Shown here: one piece after another, positions 44,003 through 53,577 of the stretch | Numbering within the stretch: the first letter of the stretch is position 1 | Layout: every line of letters begins with the position of its first letter | Program-made: the position numbers and the translations under genes | Notes under the pieces: model-generated | Databases searched by the model: none | What the model saw: the letters and a program-made list of their open reading frames with translations, nothing else | What the model was told of the DNA's origin: nothing | Assembly (NCBI RefSeq): GCF_040183065.1 | Contig: NC_091117.1 | Span: 121,292,226 to 121,356,225 of the forward strand | Direction of reading: 5' to 3' | DNA: 64,000 nucleotides | DNA from: Periplaneta americana | Taxonomy: Eukaryota > Arthropoda > Insecta > Blattodea > Blattidae

Positions 44003-47000
44003 CTACCAATTCGAAAGTATGGTCTCCGTATTGGGATCGATCCCTAACATAAGTCTGATCGGAGCTATTCCGGTCGTTGGATTGATAGAGTGGTTCATGA
44101 CTCTCTCAATCACCTCACATTGCCTAAACCAGTCCTTATGGTTTCGGTGACACAGAATACGGAGATACAATGATATATCCCTAAGCGCTCTTTCGCAGGG
44201 ATTACCGCTGGGAAAGTATGCGGAGCAATTGTACAGCTTCACACCCGCATCTTCCAGCCTTTTGCAAAACACTTTCGATTTGTGTACCGACACATTGTCA
44301 CTGAGCACCGCTGTTACCGGGCCGTAAGTCGGTATGTAGTCTCTAACCAGCTTATCAGCACACAACTTGCTAGAGATATTTCTTAAAGGGTAAATCTTTA
44401 CAAACTTTGTAAATACATCGTACGTAACAAATATGTACCTGTGTCCGAAGGACGATGTGGGCATTGGACCGTGTTCGTCCACTGCTACAAGTTCATTCTT
44501 TTTACCCCTAATAATGATCTGTGGTACATTGTCATACCTTACATTTAGAGGTTTCGCCCTCTGGCAGACCTCGCAACGAGATATTACCCTTCTAACCTTC
44601 TTTGACATTTGCTTAATATAAAATGATTCTGACATAGTTAAAATAATCCTATCACTCCCAGAGTGACACATAGATAGGTGAAAGTTATTTATGAGTTCAT
44701 TCTCCATACTCGCAGGTATGTATATCTTCCACTTCTGGATATCCCTACCATGCAATTTATACAAGATACCAGAGCGCAATCCATACACTTCATCTTTCAC
44801 CTGTGAGATTTCTCTAGCTTTGTCCATTAAGGCCCTTATCGTGGAATCCTCCTGCTGCAAATCTGCAATTCTCCGAAATTTTCCCGTCAGAGCTCCATTC
44901 CTCGTGGAATCAATTTTCATCACGGCAATTTCGTACGCGGGGGCGGTGATAGTTTCCGGTAGCCCCGATTTGGAATTCAAACGAGAGAGACAATCACCAA
45001 AGATATTGTCTGCCCCCGGAATATGTCTAATCGTCACATCATGAGCCAAAATTTCGTGCACATATCTAGATATTCTAGAGTTCGTCAATTTGCATCTACT
45101 CAGAAACGCTAGGCTCACATGGTCAGTAAATATGATGATCTGCCTATTAAAGATATACTGACGGAACTTCTGTAGTGCGAAGTACACAGCAGAAATCTCT
45201 AGTTCCGTGATTGATGCGTTGCTTTCGGTACGCGACAGTCCCCTAGAAGCTGTGGCAATCACATGTCGCTTATTATCTTCATCTGTCTGACATAGAATTG
45301 CTCCATATCCATATGAAGACGCATCAGTATAAATCTGAAAAGGTAGGCTGTCGTTAGGCCTTTCCAGCAGAATTGAGTCGGCGAAAAGCAGTTTCGTTCG
45401 ATCGAATGCTTCCTGCTCTGCCGACCCCCACCTGAAGGGCGTATCCTTCTTCAACAATGCTCTGAGTGGGGCTACATGCTTAGCATAATTGACGAGAAAC
45501 CGATTCTGGTATTGTAGGATACCTAGATATCTACGAACCTGTTTCCGGTTCCGCGGCGGCGGGATCCTCGCAATGCTCTGAATTCTCTCTTTGTCCGGTC
45601 TAATTCCGTCAGACGAAATTACGTAACCCAGGAAAACTGTCTCAACTTTAAAAAATGCTGTTTTCCCTAGCTTGACCGTCATACCAGCCTCTCTCAATTT
45701 AGTGAGTACAAAATCAATATCTCTAATATGCCTATCAACATTATTGCCATATATAAGAAAATCGTCAATGTACTGTGCCAGAAAACCTTTCGTTGAATCA
45801 CCAAAAATTATATCAAGTGCCCTTAGTAGCGCAGATCCAGAACTCGCGATGCCGAATGGGCATCGGGTATACTGATAAACTTTCCCGTTATGTAGGAACG
45901 CTGTGAATTTTCTCGAGACCTCGTCCAGCGGAATCTGCCAATACGAACTGGTCAAGTCCAAACTAGTGAATATAGAACAATCACTGATACGGCCTAACAA
46001 AGTGTCCACTGACTCCGTCCTGAAATTATCTTTAACTGAAAACGAGTTAACGTGTCGGGCATCGATCGTTACTCTTAAGCTTCCATTGGGCTTCCTAACC
46101 CAGCACAATGCATTTACGTAAGGCGAGTCTGATACATCTATAACTCCATCTTTTAACATATCATTTATGACTTCGTCTGCCTGATCCCTTAAAGATAGGG
46201 GGATGGGTCTACATTTATGCCGAAATTCCTCCATTCCTACCACCTTAATTTTGTGTGTATACACTTTACACAGACCCGGCGCGTCTGAAAAGACATTTAA
46301 ATGGCTTCCTACAAGATCCATTAAGCGTTTTCTTTCACTCTCACTCAGGCCGTGTGCCTGGTTAACTTTATCTCTCACTATTTCGACAGTATCTGCCCTC
46401 CTATTGTTAGACGCGACTACCTGCCTAAGATCGCCCGGCGAAATCTCATTACAATATCGGGCCCTACCGCTAATGAGATTACGTCCTATTTGTCTCGCCT
46501 GGACTAATTCGCCGATACACAACTCGCATTCTCCGCAGTCTACTTGACACACACCCCTAGTTACCTCGTTACCTTCCCACGGATTAATCTCTATAATTAC
46601 ATTCTTACAAATTTTGAGATGCTCTACGAAAAATAACTCTTCCTGTAATCCTATCTCTTCCGCGGTTCTCTCGTCTATCTCTGGTCTAGAGCTATCCCTA
46701 CTGAATGGGACATGGCCTACACTGCCGTTACCTGCCGTAACCCCTAGTCTATTTTCCCTGAAATCTAATAGCGCGTGCCATTCATAGAAGCTTTCTTCTC
46801 CAATAATGATGTCGGTAGTCAACCTTTGTATCACAAGAAAAATAGCATTTAATTTCACGTCTCCGCACTCTAACTCGAACCACACTTGATATTTTACCTT
46901 TTCCTTCTTCTTGCTTAGGGCGCCCGCACAGTACAGTGAACATATGGGTAACGTTTGCAGTTTTATTCCTGAATCCCTAACCTTTTGAAAAAATTCCAAG

Positions 47001-47080
47001 CTGCATACGTTATTTGTGGAGCCCGAGTCCAACAACACACAACATTTTATCCCAAATATTTTAGCATCTATATAAGGCAA
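44003..47080 (-). CDS. pol: pol polyprotein (protease, reverse transcriptase, RNase H, integrase)
   Basis: Supplies all enzymes needed to copy and integrate the element. Visible parts in the 1,025-residue frame: aspartic protease active site LLDSGST (residues 16-22); reverse transcriptase about 285-490 with FTSLDLTSSYWQI and YIDD at 437-440; RNase H about 580-700 with D585, E626 and D653; integrase zinc finger H801, H806, C836, C839; integrase core D868, D928, E963. The frame is open upstream of the first codon back to 47230, so the true N-terminus is made by frameshifting from gag and adds about 50 residues. The stop comes soon after the integrase core, so a long C-terminal integrase domain is absent or lost. 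The second aspartate lies in DNVSV instead of the usual DNGxxF. Confidence 0.95.
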   Translation of the reverse strand: MPYIDAKIFGIKCCVLLDSGSTNNVCSLEFFQKVRDSGIKLQTLPICSLYCAGALSKKKEKVKYQVWFELECGDVKLNAIFLVIQRLTTDIIIGEESFYEWHALLDFRENRLGVTAGNGSVGHVPFSRDSSRPEIDERTAEEIGLQEELFFVEHLKICKNVIIEINPWEGNEVTRGVCQVDCGECELCIGELVQARQIGRNLISGRARYCNEISPGDLRQVVASNNRRADTVEIVRDKVNQAHGLSESERKRLMDLVGSHLNVFSDAPGLCKVYTHKIKVVGMEEFRHKCRPIPLSLRDQADEVINDMLKDGVIDVSDSPYVNALCWVRKPNGSLRVTIDARHVNSFSVKDNFRTESVDTLLGRISDCSIFTSLDLTSSYWQIPLDEVSRKFTAFLHNGKVYQYTRCPFGIASSGSALLRALDIIFGDSTKGFLAQYIDDFLIYGNNVDRHIRDIDFVLTKLREAGMTVKLGKTAFFKVETVFLGYVISSDGIRPDKERIQSIARIPPPRNRKQVRRYLGILQYQNRFLVNYAKHVAPLRALLKKDTPFRWGSAEQEAFDRTKLLFADSILLERPNDSLPFQIYTDASSYGYGAILCQTDEDNKRHVIATASRGLSRTESNASITELEISAVYFALQKFRQYIFNRQIIIFTDHVSLAFLSRCKLTNSRISRYVHEILAHDVTIRHIPGADNIFGDCLSRLNSKSGLPETITAPAYEIAVMKIDSTRNGALTGKFRRIADLQQEDSTIRALMDKAREISQVKDEVYGLRSGILYKLHGRDIQKWKIYIPASMENELINNFHLSMCHSGSDRIILTMSESFYIKQMSKKVRRVISRCEVCQRAKPLNVRYDNVPQIIIRGKKNELVAVDEHGPMPTSSFGHRYIFVTYDVFTKFVKIYPLRNISSKLCADKLVRDYIPTYGPVTAVLSDNVSVHKSKVFCKRLEDAGVKLYNCSAYFPSGNPCERALRDISLYLRILCHRNHKDWFRQCEVIERVMNHSINPTTGIAPIRLMLGIDPNTETILSNW

Positions 47081-47187
47081 TACATAGGTCCCATTATTTT
47101 CTAACTCGGGGTTAGTAATCTCGCTCTGTCTCTTTACGCTTACCGCGTTGGTGGATTCTTTTGATAGTGGCTTACTGCACTTAGCTA

Positions 47188-47230
47188 CAGAAATCTCCGA
47201 ACCCTTGAGACTTCTGTCTAGCAGTTTCCC
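47188..47230 (-). promoter_or_regulatory. Programmed -1 ribosomal frameshift signal at gag/pol junction
   Basis: On the minus strand GGGAAAC (47230-47224) sits in the gag frame as G-GGA-AAC, then a 7-nt spacer that includes the gag stop, then the stem CAGAAGTCTC / GAGATTTCTG (10 pairs, one G-U) with a 9-nt loop (47198-47206). Slipping back one base at this heptamer leads exactly into the open pol frame. G-GGA-AAC is an established type of slippery site, and spacer and stem lengths are in the usual range. Confidence 0.85.
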
Positions 47231-49440
47231 GAGTGTGATGCAGTCGGTTCCACTGCTATCTCGTCTCTATTTCTACTATTTATAGGCTCCCGGCCCATAT
47301 TCACTCTGACCGGACTTTGCTGACGTCCGTTCATGTCTCTATTCCTACTTTGTCCCACGTTACACTGTGTAGGTGGCCTATTGCACCCTTGCGAGGCCAT
47401 TTCTTGTAGGACGTCTCGTCTATCTCTCTCCTGCTCCTGTCTCCTCCAATCACCTCGATTTTGCTGTCCCCTGCTAAAATTAGGCTGCCAGAATCCCTGT
47501 CTGTAATTTCTGTTCCTAAGCCAGTGTGGTTGGGTTCTAAGCCTATTATTTTCATTTTCTTGTCTTCCCGTGTACCATCGTATGTGGTTAACCCTACGCA
47601 CGGGACCAACACCTCCTCTATCGTTTCTCATCCTGTTATGATTGCTCTGGTTATTCCTAATATTATTGTAAGGGCCCCCAAAGGGCGGGTCACTCCTTCT
47701 CACCCTGTTGGGACTATTCCCTCCGTTCTGACCATTATGGTATCGACTATATACATTGTTGGGGCTCCTGTCACAACCCCAGCTACTCTGATTTTGGGCT
47801 TCTGTCCTTGGGGATGAAAAGGCCGTACTTGCCCCCTTCCCCGCTTTCTGGTCGGTGGGGCTTGAACCCTTTCGTTTGCCATGTTCATAATCTGCCTGGC
47901 CACTACATTCATAGTGCGTGGCGTCCGAACCGTCCAGCGCAGTCAATAGATCTATTGTTTCCCCGAAGTCTCGGGGCCCTGCTACAATCAGATTATATCT
48001 ATGTTCTCTGGATACTGCGAAATCACAGTTTGGATCAGCTCTGAATCCGGTATTGGCGGATTGAGGCTTTTCCCTTTCTTAACCAGTTCAAGAAAATAAT
48101 CTATCATGGAGACGCCTCTTCCCGCGTCAAACCTGCTCTGATTAATTTCCTTCCTAATTCTTTGTTGTTGTCTTTGTCCCCAGTATCTCTCCGAAAATTT
48201 TTCTCTGAATTCCTCATAAGTGACATTATCCCCTAGGGCCACTAGCGCCCAGTTGAGTGGTCGGCTCTTTAGGCTCTTTCGTACAACAGTCATTTTTAGG
48301 TCATCCGGCACCCCTCTTACTCTGAAGTATGTTTCTAGCTCACTTATGTAATTATGTGGGTTTGAAAATTCAACCTCATCAAAAATAGGGTAACCAATCT
48401 CATTCAAAATGTGAGTGGGGTACTGAGGACGGCCTAAATATGCCTTGTCGTTTACATTTATTAACTCACTACGCACGTCATCCCGTGAGGTCTGACATTC
48501 CTCACCAACACTATTGTTGACATGTCTCGCATTTATGTTACTACCTGATGCCGGAATCTCACTTGTGCCCTCTTGTCTAGAAACTGCACGGTCCGAGCTG
48601 CTATGTCCGCTTAAATTTGCGGGACTACCCCCATTTAGTACGTCGTTTATTGAGTTTAGTTTACTTCTTAATTCTTCCAAACATTCGTTATCCGCCCTTT
48701 CTTTATTCTTTATGGCTCGCTTGAGACCGTCCACTTCCTGATCCATCTCACCTATTTTCTCTTCGACCGAATTCTGAATTTCCCGAACCTTTTCCAATCG
48801 TTTCCTCAACAGCTGATTTTAGATCGCTATTCTCTCTAGTAGCGCTATCTCTAACTCTAACTTCTAAATCCTTCATACTTTCTGACATCCTATCCATAGC
48901 TATCTTCAATTGGTTCTCCATTCCGATCCCATTCTCGGCTAATTTCCCCTCTAGTTTCTCTATTTTGTCCTCCATCTTGTTTCCTCTCTCCGCTAATTTT
49001 GCAATATGATCTCTAATCTCTCTCGAACTTTCCCCCAATCTATTTTCCATTTGTTTTATTTGTTCTCTACTTTCCCTTGAATTGTTGTCTAATTTATTTT
49101 CCATTTGCTTTATTTGTTCTTTACTTTCCCTTGAATTGTTGTCTAATTTATTTTCCGTTTGCTTTATTTGTTCTTTACTTTCCCTTGAATTGTTTTCCAT
49201 GAAGTGTCTCATTTGCTCCCACAACTGCTCTAGCGTCATTTCCCCTTTGCCACTTTCTCTACTCTGTTGCTTTTCCACTGTTCGCTCTCCCTCTATTTCC
49301 TGTCCTGTGTTATTCTCGACCTCCTCCCTGATTTCCATAATTTCCTCGTCCTTCCTTTGCTCCATGGTTCCCTTGTTTCTATTTCCTCGTCTTTCTCGTA
49401 TTTTCCTCACTACTTTACTCCTATGGCTACGTAGTATCAT
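47218..49440 (-). pseudogene. gag: gag gene, frame broken twice
   Basis: Read from 49440. Segment A (to 48748) is a charged coiled coil with three tandem 18-residue units (NNSRESKEQIKQxENKLD). Segment B (to 47988) holds the capsid-like retrotransposon-gag core (FSNPHNYISELETYFRVRGV, EEFREKFSERYWG). Segment C (about 47990-47218) is an Arg/Asn/Gly-rich nucleocapsid region without a CCHC zinc knuckle. Each junction (near 48800 and near 47990) needs a one-base shift. In a copy with near-identical LTRs these may be recent mutations or sequencing indels. Segment C ends at the frameshift signal. Confidence 0.85.
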
Positions 49441-49900
49441 CTATATGCTACTCTGTCATCTATCCTACGCTCGCTTTCCCAATAATCTAACTAGGCCTGT
49501 ATTTGCACTCTACTCACTTCCAACAAATTACGCAATACACTTATTTCACTCTTTCCCCCAAAATATCACACACAAAAAAAATACACATATATATACCCAA
49601 AATATCACACCGGAAATTGAAACATATACACTTTATAATTATTCCCCCAAAATATCATACATATATACACACATTTATACGTCCTCCCTTCATACTTGCC
49701 ACTGCCTCTCCGAGTTGCCTTCTCTGGTGGTCTCCGTGTTGCCTTCTCTGGTGTTGTCGTGATATCGCGATGGCTTGGTTCTGTTCCCGCCTTCCAGCGT
49801 CGTTCCTCGGCTATGCAGGGCTGAACTGCTCCGTCCGGTCCTCCGCGTTGTTTGGTGCTGTGTTCGCACCCGGGGCCGGTCACTGGAACAGCTGTCTTCC
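49441..49900 (-). other. 5' leader of the gypsy-type element
   Basis: Non-coding between the primer-binding site and gag. The 49560-49680 part repeats AATATCACAC-type units with ACATATATAC runs, a low-complexity stretch. Candidate packaging and translation-control region by position only. Confidence 0.55.
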
Positions 49901-49907
49901 TTCGAGC

Positions 49908-49926
49908 CCCACGTTGGAAAGCGCCA
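49908..49926 (-). promoter_or_regulatory. Primer-binding site, tRNA-Lys type with 3-nt insertion
   Basis: Two bases inside the 5' LTR, the minus strand reads TGGCGC, then TTT, then CCAACGTGGGGC. Without TTT this is the complement of the tRNA-Lys 3' end, and the match runs on into CTCGAA. A second partial copy (CCAACGTGGGGC) lies within the LTR edge at about 49955-49966. Confidence 0.7.
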
Positions 49927-49928
49927 TT

Positions 49929-51011
49929 TGTGGGTGAAGTGGTCGTTATTGAGGCCCCACGTTGGAGACCATTTGAGGGTGGGTGCGGTGTTGCGTGAGA
50001 TTCACTCAGGGTAGCCGAGGTACGGTTGTGGTGTAGGATGATGTCGGGAATAGTACCAAGCCGGCTACTTATAAAAGGCAGTGTAAACTCCAAAACTATA
50101 CGTTTATTGTCGTATTCACTTGGTAAACCCTAGAGTATGTATTTCCGGCTGACTTATAATTCAATCGTTGGTCGCACTTCTGTATCGACTCTATGGCGGC
50201 TCTGAATAAGCTCTATCCGATACTATAAATTCAATACTCTGTCCAGTACACTATGATCGAAGCTCCTAAACGTTGACGAGTGGTCTCGCTGATGACAAAG
50301 TTCTATCTATCGAGTCTTCGCCAGAAGAAAGACTATTAAGTTGGGCCGCCGACACGAAAAAAAGATGTCGCGCCGTCTACACGAAGAAAAGTAATTATCC
50401 TGTCGACACGAAACGAAGTAGTTATTCTGCCCTGTATGTAGGGCCGTCGACACGAAAAGGAGTAGTGATTGTGCCCTGTATGTAGGGCCGCCGACACGAT
50501 GAGATGTTGTCCTTGTCTCCGCTCCCCGTCACCCTTATTTATAAAAACCTATCCTATGCTAAAACTAACTATCCTATTGGTTAAAAACTACGTCACTTAA
50601 CCGGCCTAAAATCTATTCTCTATTGGTCCAAAGTGACCTCATAAGCTAAACCAAGATCTCTCCTTATTGGGCGCGAAATACGTCATCTCTAAATTTAAAC
50701 TTTGGATTTCCCATAACCTCTAATTAGTTTGTATATCTCTCAAGAATACCCGTTCTTTGGAAAACCCAAGCTTGCAATTACTTTCCCACGGGTCCAGTCC
50801 AACTTCGGCTTTTACGCATCGCCGAGTGTCTATATACAATCACGCACAAGGTGGCCCTAAATCTGTCCGATGCTGACAAGTGACGAAACACCTGTGTGGG
50901 AAGCTAATTCTAACGAAGTCGCCAGAACATCCCCGCGAATACATGTAATAAAAATATGGAGATATCACTTCGCTAATAAATCGGTCTCTCCCTCTCCTAA
51001 TTCCTGCTTCA
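49929..51011 (-). repeat. 5' LTR (1,083 bp)
   Basis: Promoter-bearing LTR for minus-strand transcription. A TATA-like TATAAATAAGG lies at about 50535-50545 and AATAAA at about 50103, so R/U5 would span roughly 400 bp. It ends next to the primer-binding site. It is nearly identical to 42438-43525. Confidence 0.95.
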
Positions 51012-51015
51012 GAAG

Positions 51016-53527
51016 TAATCTGGGAGGATGGCATCATAAGCTGCCACTTTCCTAAGACATGAGCCACACGATCAGTTACCAATTTCTGGCTAAAGGAATG
51101 TCTCAATTTAAGTTTTACTCGTATTTGATTTGATACCTGAAATAAGCATTAGATAGTTATATCGTGCAGTTTGTACACGATAGAGGTTTTATTAACTTCT
51201 GTTTTAAAATATGACTCATTACGTATAACTATAAAAGTATGGCGACTATAGAATGATCATTATTTCACACGAAAATAGTTGTTTACGAAACAAGTATTAA
51301 AAATAACATTTTATTTTGTGAGTAGTGTAGCACCCCTATGAACAAAATAACATAATTATTAATATGTGGATCCTATTATTTTAGACAGGGGTTCGTTCAT
51401 GCTGGTGTAGAGACAATATTCTCATGACTTCTCCACTGTGCTCAATGTAGTAGACTTTTAATACATTACAAACCAAGAAGAGGTATTATAGCTCTCATTG
51501 GACTGAACATCGTGAGGTCTCTGGTTCAAACCCAGTTTTCCACTCTTATTTTATAATTTAATTTAATTGTAAAATGTTTAATATAGTTATAAAATAGTGG
51601 CTGCGTACCAACTGGAACCCAAATAATGGTTGGAACTTACTAGGGGTAAGATGTAAACATACCGAGTGGTCCAAGACACAACACATACTAACTAGATTCC
51701 AAGGGTTCCACGAACTCCATAATGACCACAGTACTGCCTATGGCACTTCGAAGAATTTGAGGCTGTGATATATTAATGTGTTAAACTGGGAGTGGCGTTG
51801 TGCTCTCTTATATTTTATACAGTTTTCGAAAATCCTATTCATAATACAATTTTTCAAGTTTGGCCAAATGACAATATAAAAAGTTGCAGGTTTAACTTAC
51901 TTCAAACTTGATTTAAAATTGCAATAGTTGTGGTTACATTATAGAATACAAGCGAAAATATTATAAGATAGCAACGTCTTAAAGCTATTTTTTTGATTTG
52001 CCATTCTTGAACACATCCATATTAACGATGTTTTCACCGACATTTTAAATTCTATTTAATTCCAAAAACCTCGAGTCCAAGCTGTCACAAAATATGTGTT
52101 TACAAAGTATACACTATTTCTCCCGATTGTGATTTTCCTCCCCCCGTTTGGATAGACTGGGTAGAGTTTTTCTCAAGTGCAATAAGAACAACAAATAATT
52201 GTGAGGCATTCCATTCGGACTTGAACTCAAAGTTTTATCATCACCCTCAAAATATATTTTAATTATTATTAGTAACTGCAATGAAGGAAATACAAGCCGA
52301 AGTAGTCTATATTTCAAAATTAATATTTCTCGTGAAGCATCCCGGAAGAAAAAGTATTTTGAAAGAAATAGCGATATATAGATAAAAAAATGCACTAATT
52401 AATGACAGAAAACATATCTGTTCTATATTAAAAAAAACTATCATACAAATTTCAGCCTGTTCAACTTTAATATGTCAGTGATGTTCATAAGGACTGTTGT
52501 TCAATTTTGATATTTTAAATTTTAATGTTTTATTTCTGGATATTTTAAATGCTTTCAATTCAATTACATGTAATATAAATCAGATATTAGTGATGTGCAA
52601 TTTTTATATTCCAAATAAAAAAATCATTTTGGTCTGCTAGTATACAGTAGTATACACAATAGACTTTAATTGTTTGACACTCCTGAATAATACAATACAA
52701 TCGCACCCAAGTATCCAGTTGGTATAAGTACAAGAGTAACCGGGACCAGAGACCATTTTGGTATGCCGCGGGACCCAGTTGGTAGGCACCAAAAATGGTT
52801 GTTGAAGAGGATTAATTTGTTTCATTTGCGTACATTTCTTAAGCAAAGCAGTCACTTTTAAATCAGGTCTACAATTATTCTTTGCACACTTTATTGATCG
52901 TTGCGATTACTGCTTGTGACATCTGATGGAGAACAAATGGCAGTCAGCGCAGTCAGTTGAAAGTCAGTGTTAAAAACACTTTTCGCACGGTACAATATAA
53001 TCAGTTTATAACATTTTTGTTTAGCTTTGAAATATTCACCTTTAGGAATTATATATTGTATTATAAGCATACTGACGTCTTTAAATTTATAGCAATGAAT
53101 ATTTAATAATACACTGTCTTAATTTTGTCCACGATGCTCAACAATTGAACAGCTTAGTATATTTCATTTGAAAGAAGTGATTGCAAATACCCATGTTTTA
53201 ATGATTTAAGTGCTCAGAATAACAGAGTTTTCTAATTATAGATGTCAATGTAAACACTCACATCCTTCACAAATTTTTAGATAAAAAATTTAAGTTCATT
53301 CCATAAAACTAGCAACAGCAATCGAGAAAGACTTTGTATTCCGACATTTTTTTTGTTTTTCGAAATATATTTCAGAATTATTCTGAGATCTGTTTAGCTT
53401 CTTGCTTCTGACAAATAGTCTCATTCAATATTGTATGAAGTAAATTTATCTAGCTTTCAAGTTAGAACTATATCTATACTCTTCATTCATATAGTTATCT
53501 TCCATTTTATTCTTCCTCCACCTTCAC
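51016..53527. other. Unique DNA upstream of the peritrophin-like gene
   Basis: AT-rich. A tRNA-like patch is noted separately at 51481. No ORF worth calling. The last few hundred bases are the likely promoter region of the gene at 53578, though no first exon could be identified with confidence. Confidence 0.45.
51481..51545 (+). repeat. tRNA-like (SINE head or tRNA pseudogene) patch
   Basis: TATAGCTCTCATTGGAC resembles an A-box and GGTTCAAACCC is a good B-box, 45 bp apart, followed by T-rich sequence. It does not fold as a full tRNA by eye. Confidence 0.35.
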
Positions 53528-53529
53528 TT

Positions 53530-53536
53530 ATATACC
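53530..53536 (+). promoter_or_regulatory. TATA-like box upstream of the peritrophin-like gene
   Basis: TATATA-type motif about 48 bp before the first ATG of the long frame. It could place a start of transcription near 53560 if the first exon is here. The flanking sequence is AT-rich, so chance occurrence is likely. Confidence 0.3.
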
Positions 53537-53577
53537 CATTATATTCACAAAAATTAAGAAGTCTTGTCAAGTAATTC

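Larger units (their letters stand above)
42434..51015 (-). mobile_element. Ty3/gypsy-type LTR retrotransposon, nearly complete
   Basis: The element spans 42438-51011 (8,574 bp), flanked by a GAAG duplication at 42434-42437 and 51012-51015. Two LTRs of 1,088 and 1,083 bp begin TG and end CA and are almost identical. On the minus strand follow: primer-binding site, leader, gag (two frame breaks), a -1 frameshift signal, and pol with the order protease, reverse transcriptase, RNase H, integrase. That domain order defines Ty3/gypsy rather than copia. No envelope-like ORF is found between pol and the 3' LTR. The near-identical LTRs mean a recent insertion. Confidence 0.95.

Noticed and set aside
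49082-49937. Plus-strand ORFs of 226 and 144 aa opposite gag
   Set aside because: Antisense of the gag coiled-coil region and leader; composition is that of reversed gag codons and low-complexity leader.
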